Source of the DNA: Gordionus sp. m RMFG-2023
Lineage: Eukaryota > Nematomorpha > Gordioida > Chordodea > Parachordodidae
NCBI RefSeq assembly: GCF_954871325.1
Contig: NC_088775.1
Span: 31,659,561 to 31,723,560 of the forward strand
Reading direction: 5' to 3'
Length of the DNA stretch: 64,000 bases
Each line of letters opens with the position of its first letter. Within the stretch, counting starts at the first letter, position 1. The translations under genes were made by a program, and so were the position numbers. Shown piece after piece: positions 11,210-24,300 of this stretch. The notes under the pieces are model-generated. The model had not been told where the DNA came from and did not search any database. It worked only from the letters and a program-made list of their open reading frames with translations.

Positions 11210-11560
11210 AATATGCCACAGCTTCAGTTTGTAAATTCAAATTAACTACGGAACGAGCAATTAAAGGATGGTCTCAGTTTCCAACTTATCGTCATTCCAT
11301 ATTTTCAGCTGGAGACCAGGTAAAAAGAAATAAGGCAGCGAAAATGATTTTTGGAGATGGAATGCCGATGCCAACCGTCTACCATGGAACCTATAGGACT
11401 CAACACATTTGACGGGAAAAAACTGATGGTATAACTTTTATACCATTTAAGAAAGGAAAAAACTTAGCTTGGGATAATACACATATTTGCTGAACAGATA
11501 TCATTTTTATCCCATTAGTTACGACCTCTTTAAAAAATTTTGGCCCGAAGCCATTAAATT
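11210..11560 (+). pseudogene. possible LINE C-terminal remnant
   Basis: A decayed frame reads TERAIKGWSQFPTYRH..., then DGITFIPFKKGKNLAWDNT. The last part matches the C-terminal consensus DG-T-x-P-x-x-x-G-K-x-L-x-W-D-x-T of a non-LTR element family whose remnants also occur at 24130-26640, 47160-48420 and 51430-55040. Stops interrupt the frame. The upstream portion is not recognised, so the call is tentative. Confidence 0.4.
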
Positions 11561-12158
11561 TAAAAAAAAATTCAGGTCGTAAAATCTCCTGGAGATCCCT
11601 TTTTTTTTTTATCTAAAACAGCAAATCTCAATGGCTATATGCAAATCAGATCTAATCTCCATTCATGAATATATGCCAGCCATGATGTAAAAAATTATTT
11701 AATTTTTTTAAAATTCCTTATTTTTCTCATTTTTTGCTTTTTTGAAATTATCTTTTTAAAGTTTAATTTTTTTAAATTTTATTTTATATATTATTAATGT
11801 ATGCATGTTTTAATGTAGATTTAAAAAAAAATGAGACAGATCACAGGGGACCCCAATGAAGGATTTTATATTAGTCATGCCATCCAATTTTCTAAGCTAA
11901 TTTTTTTCTATATAAAATATATATTTAATTTGATATTTGTTCGTATGTGTATTTAATTTTTTAAATTGAAACAGCTTTTTTTTAAATAAAAAATTTACAA
12001 CCTATAAAGATTTTATATTTTTTTCCATATAATTTTTAATATATTCTTATTTTTTTTTAAATATATTTTAAAGATGAATTCCTAATCAAGAGTAGTAATA
12101 AATTAAATATATAATAAAAATGGTTTAAAAAAGAATTTCATTTAAATGTTAAGCATAC

Positions 12159-12369
12159 CGTGTAGGGTGTGCAAGCATTGGCCACTTTTGATATCCCATA
12201 TCTTGACAGTGCTGTCGGCGTTGCCCGACACTAACAGATTGTCCTTGAGTTCCATTCGACTCGTCAGAGACTGATGTCCGACGAGAGTGTGCAAACAAGT
12301 TCCGGTCTCCACATCCCACACACGGATCGAAGTATCCAATGAGCCACTGACTATATGGGAACCGTCAAA
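12159..12369 (-). CDS. FBXW7: FBXW7 exon 10 (WD5-WD7 start)
   Basis: 211 bases, acceptor TGTTATAG, donor GTATGC (phase 1). Reads [49 protein letters not shown], then GQCLHTLHG. In animal FBXW7 this is followed by PNKHQSAVTCLQF and the last blade. No downstream match occurs between here and base 1, so the last exon is likely beyond the left edge; loss of the last blade is less likely given the conservation. Confidence 0.97.
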
Positions 12370-15300
12370 CTATAACAATTAGAGGAAGAGGAAATATAAA
12401 GGGTGCTTTTTTCATATATAGTTATTTATCATCTCAATAGTGTGAGATATTTTTCCATTTAAAATTTCGACGTGAATAATTTAGTAAAATTAGTTTAATT
12501 CCCCCAAAACACATTTATAATGATCAATTTTGGCTCCCTTTCATCTCAATAGAATATTTTTCCATTTAAAATTTCGACGTAAATAATTTAGTAAATTAGT
12601 TTAATTCCCCCAAAACACATTTACAATGATCAATTTTGGATCCCTTTCATCTCAATAGAGTGTGAGATATTTTTCCATTTAAAATTTCGACGTAAATAAT
12701 TTAGTAAAATTAGTTTAATTCCACCAAAACATATTTATAATGATCAATTTTGGCTCCCTTTCATCTCAATAGAGTAAGACATTTTTCCATTTAAAATTTC
12801 GACGTGAATAATTTAGTAAAATAAGTTTAATACCCCAACATTAACTATATAATGATCATTTTTGGCTCCCTTTCCCAAGACTTACAATATGCTGCTATGA
12901 TGTTATAAAATATGATCCGAGTCTTAAACCTGCAATGAGTAGACCCGATTAGTGTGACCGTGGAGAGTGTGAAGGCAGTCGCGAGTGACAGCGTCCCAGA
13001 CCTTAACGGTATAATCGTAGGCTCCGGAAACAACGCGACGCCCGTCGAAGGCGACGCAACGTACCGCAGCCACATGGCCGAGCATTACGCCAGCACAAAC
13101 ACCGCTGCGGATATCCCAGAGGCGAAGCGTGGCATCACGCGATCCGCTAACCACTCTGTATAAAGAATATTTTAAAAAATTTAAAGACTTGATATTCTGC
13201 AAAAAAATTTATATCCTTCATCATATACCCTCCAGTGATCTGCAAAACCGGCCTGACAAATTTAATAGCACTGAGAAAAATAAGAGTATTTTAATTTTAT
13301 TATATAACATTTTTTGTTACATGTGTCTTTTTTCAAACACAGTGTCTTTATCAATGCTAATTAGATGAGAGGAGGACACTATTTCTGAAAAACTCCTATG
13401 GCATCCTTTCCTGGGTGAAATCATTACAGCTAAAAAGCAAAAGAAAAATTTAAAAAAAACATAACTAAAAAGCAAAAAAACGAAAATAAAATATGAAAAA
13501 TAACAATGTCACCAAATACTTAAAAAACCAAAATAAGGTGTCCTAGTACAAAAGCTATATAGTGCTAAAAAGTAATTAAGTCGAACCAGGACACACCTAT
13601 GTGTATGAAAAGGGACATTATATGATAAAAAGCTATATAACATTCGTACAATTTCGATAAATAAATATTTTAAAAATCATGTTGCACTTCGTTAAATATG
13701 ATGGAGTAGAGGTTTGCAATGGACCAATTTTTGAACTGAATGTTTGCCAACCCATGGTTTTTTTTAAATTCGCTCGCCCGCTTGCTTGCCTTTTTACTTA
13801 TAAATCCTGTTTAGCCCATCCATCCAATGTTTAAAAACTATTTAATTGGTTGACTTGGCTCTTTATTGATTTCTAATTAAACTTATGAAATAAAAAAATA
13901 TTTCAAACTCATCCCTGCATTGTTTAAAAAAATATTTTTTTAACCCGCCAATTCCCACGCCCTGCTAAAATTTTTGCCTGCCTAGACCTCTAAGGTATAT
14001 ATGAATCTCGGACATAAATTCCTGGACAAAAATACCCCAATTATAATAAATTTGTAAAAGTTTATAAAGGGGAATCTTTTTAAAAAAAATTTAATAATTT
14101 ATTATACATGGCTCTATAAGCGTCTGCTAAATTATGCCGAATGTAGTTTACTAATAAAATTAAGTATTTCACGTAATCTACTTTTATGCTTAGATTAACT
14201 TTTGCACATATCAGGCCTTGCCATGAAAGCGTGTAATACATTTAGCCAACATCTAAACATTTCCCCATTACTACACACATGTGTATGGTTTTTAATAAAA
14301 GTGCACAGCAGACACTAGTTAAAGATTTTTTTAGTAAAGAATGAAACACATGTGTGGAAGAAATAATTAATTATATAAATTCCCCTCTTTCTAAACATTT
14401 TAAAAAATTATTAAAATTTGGGTTTTGTCAGCGACATTTGTGACCAATCACCAAGGTGTATAATGCGTAAAAATGAAGTCACTATTATTAGAAAAAATAT
14501 GCTGTATTAATTATAATCCTAAACAAAAGAATATGAGGTTAGCTTATTTTATTTTTTAAAATTCATTATTAATAACCTGTCTCCTTTGAGGCTCATACAT
14601 CTGACGGTCGAGGTATGACCAGTGAGTGTGTGAATACATTTACTACCTTGCCCCTTGGTAAGATGTTCCGAAGATGGGAGGGTCTCAGGTTGCGGCAGAG
14701 GGTAAGAAAGCTTATTTTATTTAATTGAGAAAATTATAGGGTATGTAGTAGCCTGTAAAATTAAATTTTTTGACCTGGTCCGCCGAATTCAGAATATTGT
14801 ATAGAAAAGAAATCATATTCAAAATATTTATTTTATTCTCTAATGATGCCCATTATCTTTAAAACCCTAAGAAATAATACTACTAGGGCAAAATGTCAAT
14901 GGCTATTTCGATCCAGCGTCTTACAATGAACAGTGTCATAATACCGAAAAAGGCGAAATGCATCCCAACAAAACCACGAAACTTTACTCTAGTACTACTC
15001 CCTACTATATGAGCAAAGGTTTCACCCTCGATTACAAGAAAAAACGACTATTCAATCACTGGGGACTAGTCGTATAAAAACTTCCATTATCAAAATGAAG
15101 CAGCGCTTAATTGAATTCGTGTCGAATAGTGTTGATAAAATTTTAAGGTTTCCCCATTTGATTGCTGCAGTGGAGGAAAAATTTCTAGAAGTTAGAATTC
15201 GTTTAAGGTCACCAAACCCTAAAGATTTTCCCGACGAAGTTAAATTTATTTACGATCATTTCTTAATGTTCCTTTTATTTGCCAAACTCGCCCATTTTTA

Positions 15301-18300
15301 TCGTAAAATAAACTATTCTTACGAATGGCATTAATATAGTGTATTACAACGCATTGTTAAATTACAATGAAACGAGCGTTAAAAATCAACTAACAATAAA
15401 AGGGGATAAATATAATAAAGTTTTATTTTAATTTAATAAATTAAATATGGACAAGTAATTAATTAACAAGATTAATCGTTGTGTTGGAAATTTAATTAAA
15501 AATAAAAAAAGGTGTTAGACTTTTATTAATTTTTTAAATTTTTCTTAAATAAGTAAAAAAATATTTATTAATTTTTTAAATTTTTCTTAAATAATAAAAA
15601 TGTTTAATATAGAATCTTTATTATCCAATAGTAATATTAATTTTTCCAATTTAAATGAAAACTCCCAATCTTCGTCGAGAATTCAAAGACCAAAAAGAAT
15701 ACACAAATATTGGAATAAAGAAAAAATAGATATAGTTACTAAAATGTTATCAATGCCAGAAAGAGAACAGATGAAAATTAAAGACATTGCAAAATACGTC
15801 GAAATGCAGCATCAGTTCATAAATTTAGACGGGACACATTCCCAGATATAAATGGAGAACCTTTAAAAGAATATAATATTCAAAAAAGAGGAAGTAAAAA
15901 AAGAAGATACTTCCATAATTGAAAGACTCATCATAAATTTATTGATGGATAATAATACTCTTACTATCCAGCAGATAATAGAAAATTTACCTACTGGTAG
16001 TCCAAGAACGAAAACAACAATTAGCAAATATATAAAAAATATAGGTTGGTCGAAAAAAAGAGCTGGCAAGGAGCCTGATAGAAGAAATACTCCTGGGGAA
16101 ATCAATATTCGTCAAATCTATTGTGTAAAGATCATACCCCAAGAGAAAAATTATATTTCTTAGATAAAACTGGAATAAACTTGCACATTGTACCAATCTA
16201 AGCCTGGGCACCATACAATGTCCGTCCAGTAATAAAAATTCCATACTCTAAGGGTAAAAATGTAAGCATACTTTGTACAATTGGAATTGGAGGGGTAATC
16301 CATTATAAAATAATCGAAGGAGCTTATAATGGGTTGTTATTCCGTGATTTTATGACAGAGCTTATCATTGTCTTACCACCAGATGCAATTATTGTAATGG
16401 ATAATGCATCTATCCATAAAAGCCATCTTATCGATGCATATAAAGATAGGATTGAATATCTACCACCATATTCACCTCAGCTAAATCCCATCGAAAATTT
16501 TTTTGGAGTCTTGAAAAATAAATATCGAGCAATAAACCCCCGCCCTAATTCAAGAGATGAAATTATTAGGAATATTATTCAGCTCTTACACGAATTTATT
16601 CCTTATGATTTTACTAACTTTTACAATCACATGCAAAACTATTTGGAGTTGGGTTATCGCGGGCAACTGATTAATTAGGTAATCCTTTTAATTGATTTGT
16701 ATTAATAATTATAATATTAACTCTTTAAATTTCTAAATAGGTACCATCATCAAATTAGTGGAACAAAAGAAAATTTTAATAAATTATAATTATATTTTTT
16801 ATATCGAAGTTATTATAAAAATAGTATTATCATATTTTTATCGAAATAAATTGGTGCAAAATTTCAAAATAGATTACATTTAAGAAATTCTAATATATTT
16901 TCAAATATCAAAAAGACTTTTTACAAAAAATGATTTAGAATTTTAGATAAAATTTAAACAAAAATCTTACTTGAACATTCTCAAAGAAGATCAAAAAAAA
17001 ATTCCCATTTTTTAATACAAATTTAGATTTACAACATAATTTCTTTTTATTAATTTAAAAACGATTAATCTTATTAATTAATTGCTTGTCCATATATAAT
17101 TTCAATATGTATTAAATTAAAATAAAATTTTATTATACCCCTTTTATTGTTAGTTGATTTTTAACACTCGTTTCACTGTAAATGAACCTTTGAAAAAATA
17201 ATTATATTATATAATAAATATAATCAGATTTAATTTAAGTTTTAATAAATATTTACACTCTTTTTTCTTCTTGTTTTTATAATACTTTTTATACTTCATG
17301 CATTTTTTTAAATTATTTTTTTAATTTACCAACCGCCTTAAATTCTTTTGTTTTCTGGTTTTTAATAATATTTTTTAATGCATCTTTTATTTTCCCCAAC
17401 ATTTGTCTTATTTTACTAGTTTTTTTTAAAATGAAATGAACTTATTATATATTTGTGTTTATCTTATTCCTCTCCCCTAGCTATATCTTTTTTTGGTTCC
17501 ATGTCAATTCAGCGAAACTTTTATCTTGAAATTTTTATCGCGAATGAATTTTATAGCGAATCCACATTAGCAAATATTTTTCCGCGAAACCTTTTAAGCG
17601 AATACATTAGAGCGAAATTTTTATCGAAAATTTTATAGCGAAGTCAATATCGCGAAGATAATATAGCGAAAACTATTTCGCGAAATATAACGCGGCCTAT
17701 TATTATTTTTTTATTAAAATAATTTATTTTATTTATATTTAATGTTAATATTTTATTTATCAACAAACAAACATATGATATATATTTTATTTATATTATT
17801 ATATTATGAAAATGAAAGATGGATTTCTTTTGATATTTTTTTAATAAAAAAAATGATATGCTACTATTGTAATATTATTTTTGTATTTTTTAAGTGATTT
17901 TCACACGCCCAAAATCAGAGACCTGCAGAGGTACCATTTGCACGGCCCGGCTTTAAATTTTTTAGGCCCGGCCCGACCCAGATATTTTTTTTAAAAAATT
18001 TTTACGGCCCGGCCCGGATTTAAAAATTTAAAGGCCCGGCCCGGATATTTTTTTAAAAAAATTTTTACGGCCCTGCCCGGATTTAAAAATTTCAGGCCCG
18101 GCTCGGAATTTTTTAAAATTATATTCGACCTGGTATATACAAAAATTCACCTATGAGGTATTTTACCATATTTTTCAGCGAGTATTATCGCTTATTATTT
18201 AAAAAATACATGTAAAAAGCTAATATTTTGAGAATATTATATTGAATTTATAAAAATTATAAAACTGTTATTTATAAAAATGGATATTTTGAGCATATAC

Positions 18301-21300
18301 TATATTTTATATTGCATTTATAAAAATAAAACTAATATTCATAAAAATGGTAATAATATTTTGAGCATATACTATATTTTATATTGCATTTAAAAAAAAA
18401 TAAAACTAATATTTAATTTATAAAAATGGAAAATATTTTGAGTATATAATATATTGTATTTAATTTACTATTTAATTTATAAAATAAAAATAAATCGCTA
18501 TTTAAAAAAATGCATGAATAAATAGTATTTTGAAAATATAATCTAATTGCACAATATTAATATAATTTATTTTATAATATAAATTTTTAACAAAAGAAGA
18601 TAATTGTATTATATAAATATTGTTAAAAAAATAATGAAAAATGTTGGATTAAAAACTTTCATGACTCAAGGAAAATATAATAAATGCAATAAATATTTGA
18701 CAGTTTGCAAAGTAAAAAACCAGCATGATTGACGAAACCCTATACTCAAGAAAGATATTAAAAATTTACAAATTATCATGAAGAAAGAGAAGCATATCTA
18801 CCTTTTCAGGTTGAAGATTACTTCTTCTTTCTTCAAGAATTCTCGTAGTGGAAAAATTCCGCTCACAGCTTGCACTTGAAGCATGGAAATTCGCTTTGAT
18901 GAGCCGCCCACCACTCTAACAAATTATCCACCTTAAATGTTTCATCTATTTTTTTATTTATGTAATTATAATATTCATCATCGGGTATTGACATATTATC
19001 AGAATTACCATCGCCCCATTTGTCATAAAACGATTCAGTTTGTTTAACAACAGTCGTAATTTGACTGGTCGTGGTATTTCATTTACTTCCTGAGCCTCTT
19101 GTAATTTAATATAATCTTTTATATAGTTTTCCGTCATCTTGCGATCTGTCCCTGACTACATACGTAATTGCTTGAATTTGGGACAGAGAAAAAGAGAAAT
19201 AAAATGATACTTGTGTAAAACAAATTTTTCAATTAAAAAATGCTTTATATTAAGTAAAATCAATTTTATTTCTCCTTTTTCGCTTTGAAAGGTATTACAA
19301 ACTTCAAGAAGTGATATTCCTTTATTTGATTGTTTTGGTAAAATATATTCTAAAAATTTAGATATGAATTATAAAAAAATATATTAATAATACTTGAATA
19401 TTGGGGCTTATTTAAGATATTCCTTTATTTGATTTTTTTGGTAAAATATGTTGTAAAAATTTAGATATGAATTATAAAAAATATATTAATACTTTGAATA
19501 AATTTGCAGGAAATTAATAATCAGATCGATATGTGGGTGTTAGGTAGTATTAACCATCACCCAATATTATATTAATCGTAACTATAATATAATATAATCT
19601 TATAACCATTAACTCATAATGTAAAAATTTTTATAAAAAATATTAAGGCCCGGCCCGGGTTTAACAATCTTAGGCCCGGCCCGGATATGTTTAAAAAAAC
19701 ATTTTAGGCCCGGCCTGGGTATATTTAAAAAATTTAAGATACGGCCCGCCGGGTTTAGGGCTGGGCCTGCAGGTTTCTGCAAAATATATTTTTTAGTTCA
19801 AAAAGATTTTTAGACATATTTTGATAAAAATTTTAAACCTTTTTTGAGGAATTCTTTGTGAATTTTATTATAAATAAACAAACTTTTAGGCTGCTTTCAT
19901 AGTGGAGACGGTTCCGATTTGACGTCAAAACATCTGATTTGACGGCGTCCGACAAGGCTTTCATAGTGAATTTTTTATAACGATTCGACTTAAACAGATT
20001 AGACATTATTTTATTTTTTCAAAATTCCTTAGTTAAATTATGTATTATATATGATCTCTTATTCAAGAAAGAAAAAAATATAGTTAATTCGAAAAGAAGA
20101 AAGGAGGGAGCATATATTTTTCATAAAATTATCTATTTTTTAAGCATATTAATAGAGGTGGGTTTTCTAAATAATATTTAAAATATTTTTATTTAACTTA
20201 TTTATGTTTATGATTTTTTTAAGAATAATAATTTAATCTGACAATTTTTATATTCGTTATTGACGATGTTCCTTGGAAAAATGACAATTATCATAATCGG
20301 TATTTTTAACATATTAAATTTTTTTTAAGGTAAAATATGTATTTTTAACATGTTAATTTATTTAATTAAGATGCACCATATAAAAGTGACAATTATCATA
20401 ATCCTTATTTTTAAAGTTTTTTAAATTTTTTTGACGTAAATCGGTTAAAATAAGTAGTGATAACATGTTTTTAAATAAAACTTCAGTGAGGATGTACCCA
20501 AGATAAGTGACAATTGTCATAATAATTTTTAAAGTTTTTTGACGCAAATGGGCAAAAAAATAAATTGCTAACATGTTAAAATAAAATATCAATGAAGATG
20601 TACCATAGATAAGTGACAATTGTCATAATCGTTGTTTTTAAAGTTTTTTGAAATATTTTGATATAAAAGGGTAAAAATATAGATTGTAAAAATGTCAAAT
20701 TAAAATTTGATGAAGATGTACCATATAAAAGTGACAATTGCTATATTCGTTATTTTTAAAAGTTTTTAAATTTTTTTGAAGCAAATGGGCTAAAATATAA
20801 ATTGCTAACATGTTAAAATAATATTTCAGTGATGATGTACCCTAGATAAGTGACAATAATCATAATCGTATAATTTTTAAAGTTTTTGAATTGTTTGACG
20901 CTATTGGACAAAAATATAAATTGTTAACATGTTAAAATAAAATTTCAGTCCAAACAAAAAAACAAATCGATATTTTCATTCTCATAATCGTTGTTCCTTT
21001 CATCCTGCCTAAAATTTGATAAAAATATGCAAAGTGATTATTAAAGATAGCTGTAACCTATGTTAAATTCTAAACTTTTAAGATATGGATTCACAATCTT
21101 ATTCCTTTAATTATTTTAAATCTACATTATAAAAATGTATAACCTTGCATTCACAGTTAGCAAATATTTTTGTATACTCGTGGCAAAATAGTGATGAGTC
21201 TGAATTCAGGGTAAGATTTTTATAGAAAGAACTTAAAAACCATATGAATATTATTTAGTAATATTATACAATTAACATCCTATAAATTTAATGTTAAGAT

Positions 21301-24300
21301 TTTATTCTGGTTAAAATGGATTACAATCTATATTTTAACCCATTTACATCAAAGACCTTTAAAAATAACGATTATAAAATTGTCACTTTTCAATGGTATA
21401 TCTTCATGAAATTTTAATTTAGAATGTTTATAATCTATATTTTAATCCATTTGCAACAAAAATATTCAAAAAAACCTTATTAACAACGATTATGACAATT
21501 GTAACTTATCCATGTCTTGACTGAAATTTTATTTTAACATGTAAGCAATTTATATTTTTGCTCATTTGCGTCTAAAAAATTCAAATAATTTTAAAAATAA
21601 CGATTATGACAATTGTCACCTTTCTATGGTGCATCCTCATGAAATTTTAATTTAACATGTTTACAATCTATATTTTTACTCATTTGCGTCAAAAAAAATC
21701 AAAAAAGTTTAAAAATAACGATTATGACAATTGTCACTTATCTAGGGTACATTTTCACTGAAATTTTATTTAAACATGTTTGCAATACTTATTTTAGCCC
21801 ATTTACGTCAAAAAAATTCAAAAAGTTATAAAATAACAATTGTCACTTTTCTATAGTACATCTTCATGAAATTTTAATTTAACATGTTTACAATCTATAT
21901 TTTTACCCATTTGCGTCAAAAAAATTCCAAAAACTTTAAAAATAACGATTATGACAATTTTTCACTTATCTAAGGTACATTTTCACTGAAATTTTATTTT
22001 AACATGTTAGCAATACTTATTTTAGCCCATTTACGTCGAAAAAATTAAAAAAAGTTATAAAATAACGATAATGACAATTGTCACTTTTTTATGGTATATC
22101 TTCATGAAATTATAATTTAACATGTTTACAATCTATATTTTTACCCATTTGCGTCAAAAAAATTTCAAAAAGTTTAAAAATAATGATTATGATAATTGTC
22201 ACTTATCTAGTGTACATCTTCACTGAAGTTTTATTTAAACATACTAGCAATACTTATTTTAAAGCATTTTGATCAAAAAAGTTTAAAAAACTTAAAAATA
22301 ACGATTATGACAATTGTCACTTTTAAATGGTAGATCTTCATGCAATTTTAATTTAGCATGTTTACAAACTATACTTTTACCAATTTACAACAAAAGAACG
22401 ATTATGACAATTGTGACTTATCTAGGGTATATCTTCACTGAAGTTTTATTAAAATATGCTATCAATACTTATTTTGGCCCATTTACGTCAAAAAAATTTA
22501 AAAAAGTTATAAAATAACGATTATGACAATTGTCACTTTTTTATGGTACATCTTCATGAAATTCTAATTTAACATGTTTACAATCTATATTTTTACCCAT
22601 TTGCGTTAAAAAAATACAAAAAACTTTAAATAACGATTTTGACAATTGTCACTTATCTAGGGTACATCTTCATTGAAGTTTTATTTAAATATGTTATCAA
22701 TACTTATTTTGGCCTATTTACGTAAAAAAAAGTTTAAAAATAATGATTATGATAATTGTCACTGTGCATCTTCACTGAAGTTTTATTTAAACATAATAGC
22801 AATATTTATTCTAACCCATTTTGGTCAAAAAAATTCAAAAAACTTTAAAAATAACGATTATGACAATTTTCACTTTTCAATGGTACATCTTCATGAAATT
22901 TTAATTTAGCATGTTTACAATGGATACTTTTACCCATTTACAACAAAAGAATTTAAAATAAACAACGATTATGACAATTGTAACGTATCTATGGTACATC
23001 TTCACTGAAATTTTATTTAAACATGTTAGCAATACTTATTTTAGCCCATTTACGTCAAAAAAATTATAAAATAACGATTATGACAATTGTCACTTTTCTA
23101 TGGTACATCTTCATGAAATTTTAATTTAACATGTTTACAATCTATATTTTTACCCATTTAAGTTAAAAAAAATTAAAAAGTTTAAAAATAATGATTATGA
23201 TAATTGTCAATTATCTAGGGTACATCTTCACTGAAGTTTTATTTAAACATACTAGCAATACTTATTTTAACGCATTTTGGTCAAAAAAATTTCAAAAACT
23301 TTAAAAATAACGATTATGACAATTGTCTGTCACTTTTCAATGGTAGATCTTCATGAAATTTTAATTTAGCATGTTTACAATCTAAATGATATTTTTACCC
23401 TTTTGAGTCAAAAAATTTCAAAAATCTTAAAAATAACGAATATGACAATTGTCACATTAAAATATTATCCTTAAAAAGATCATAAAATAAAATAAATAAG
23501 TTAAATATAAATATTTAAAAAAAATTATTTAGCCACCTCTTTTAATATACTTAAGAAATAGATAATTTTACAAAAATGATAAAAAAAACTATAAAAGATT
23601 TCACCTAAAAATTTATTTATTTATAATAAATTTCACAAAAGAACTCCTTAAAAAAGATATATTTACAAAGAAGATTTAAAATTTTTATCATAATATGAAA
23701 AAATTTTTCGAACTTCAAGAAATAATTTTTACTTAAAATCTTGGGCGTGAAAATCACTAATAAATTGTAACAAAAATAATATTACAATAGTAGCATTTCA
23801 TTTTTTATTAAAAAACATCAAATAATAAATAATATGTTGTTTTCTTTTAAATAAATGCATTCGCAATATATTTATTGTTTCGCGGTAATGCGCTCGCGAT
23901 AATGACTTCGCGCAAACATATTCGCTGTAAAGTGTTCGCGTAAAATGTTTCGCTAAAATGTATTCGCTCTAATAAATTCGCGACAATGGCTTCGCTATAA
24001 ATGTTTCGCGGAGATAAATTCGCAGAATTGGTTTCGCGATTTTACCTTCGCTATAAAAACTTTTCGCGATAAAAGTTTCGCTGAATTGACCTGATACGTT
24101 TTTTTTCCCTTCCTAAAATTTTGACCCCCCCCCCCCTTATTCCTTTATCCGTGTATTTATCTTTTTATTTTTTCTCTCATCCAAAGTTATATCAAGATAA
24201 AATGCTAGTTGCCATGTGTGATTAAAAATAATTTCACCCGCTTGCCTTAATTCTGGAAAATTCCTCCTCCCTTCTCTCCCAAATCCTTTTACTAGATCTC

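Larger units (their letters stand above)
17500..24093. mobile_element. 6.6-kb foldback element with GCGAA-motif arms and inverted satellite arrays
   Basis: The ends are CATGTCAATTCAGCGAAAC at the left and, in reverse complement, CAGGTCAATTCAGCGAAAC at the right. Each arm then carries about 200 bp of clustered GCGAA/TCGCGAA words (17510-17700 and 23880-24085), a shared A/T-rich block with GTGATTTTCAC...GCCCAA (to 17915 and from about 23740), and a further homologous block (19780-20260 against 23460-23740). Inside lie arrays of the TGACAATTGTCA satellite in opposite orientations (20270-20960 and 21340-23465) around a unique centre. No coding region belongs to it. No clear target duplication is seen, so its superfamily stays open. 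Confidence 0.85.

Noticed and set aside
12845-13202. Overlapping frames on both strands at FBXW7 exon 9
   Set aside because: Only the minus-strand frame with WD40 motifs is real; the other frames (including 12954-13163 and 13129-13368 on the plus strand) are shadows of the G+C-rich exon.
21340-23465. CRISPR-like regular array of palindromic repeats
   Set aside because: The stretches between palindromes are themselves repeated rather than unique spacers, units are about 115 bp, and the context is a eukaryotic foldback element.
17500-24093. Helitron as an explanation of the large element
   Set aside because: Helitrons lack inverted terminal repeats; here both ends are extensive inverted repeats and no CTRR hairpin end was seen.
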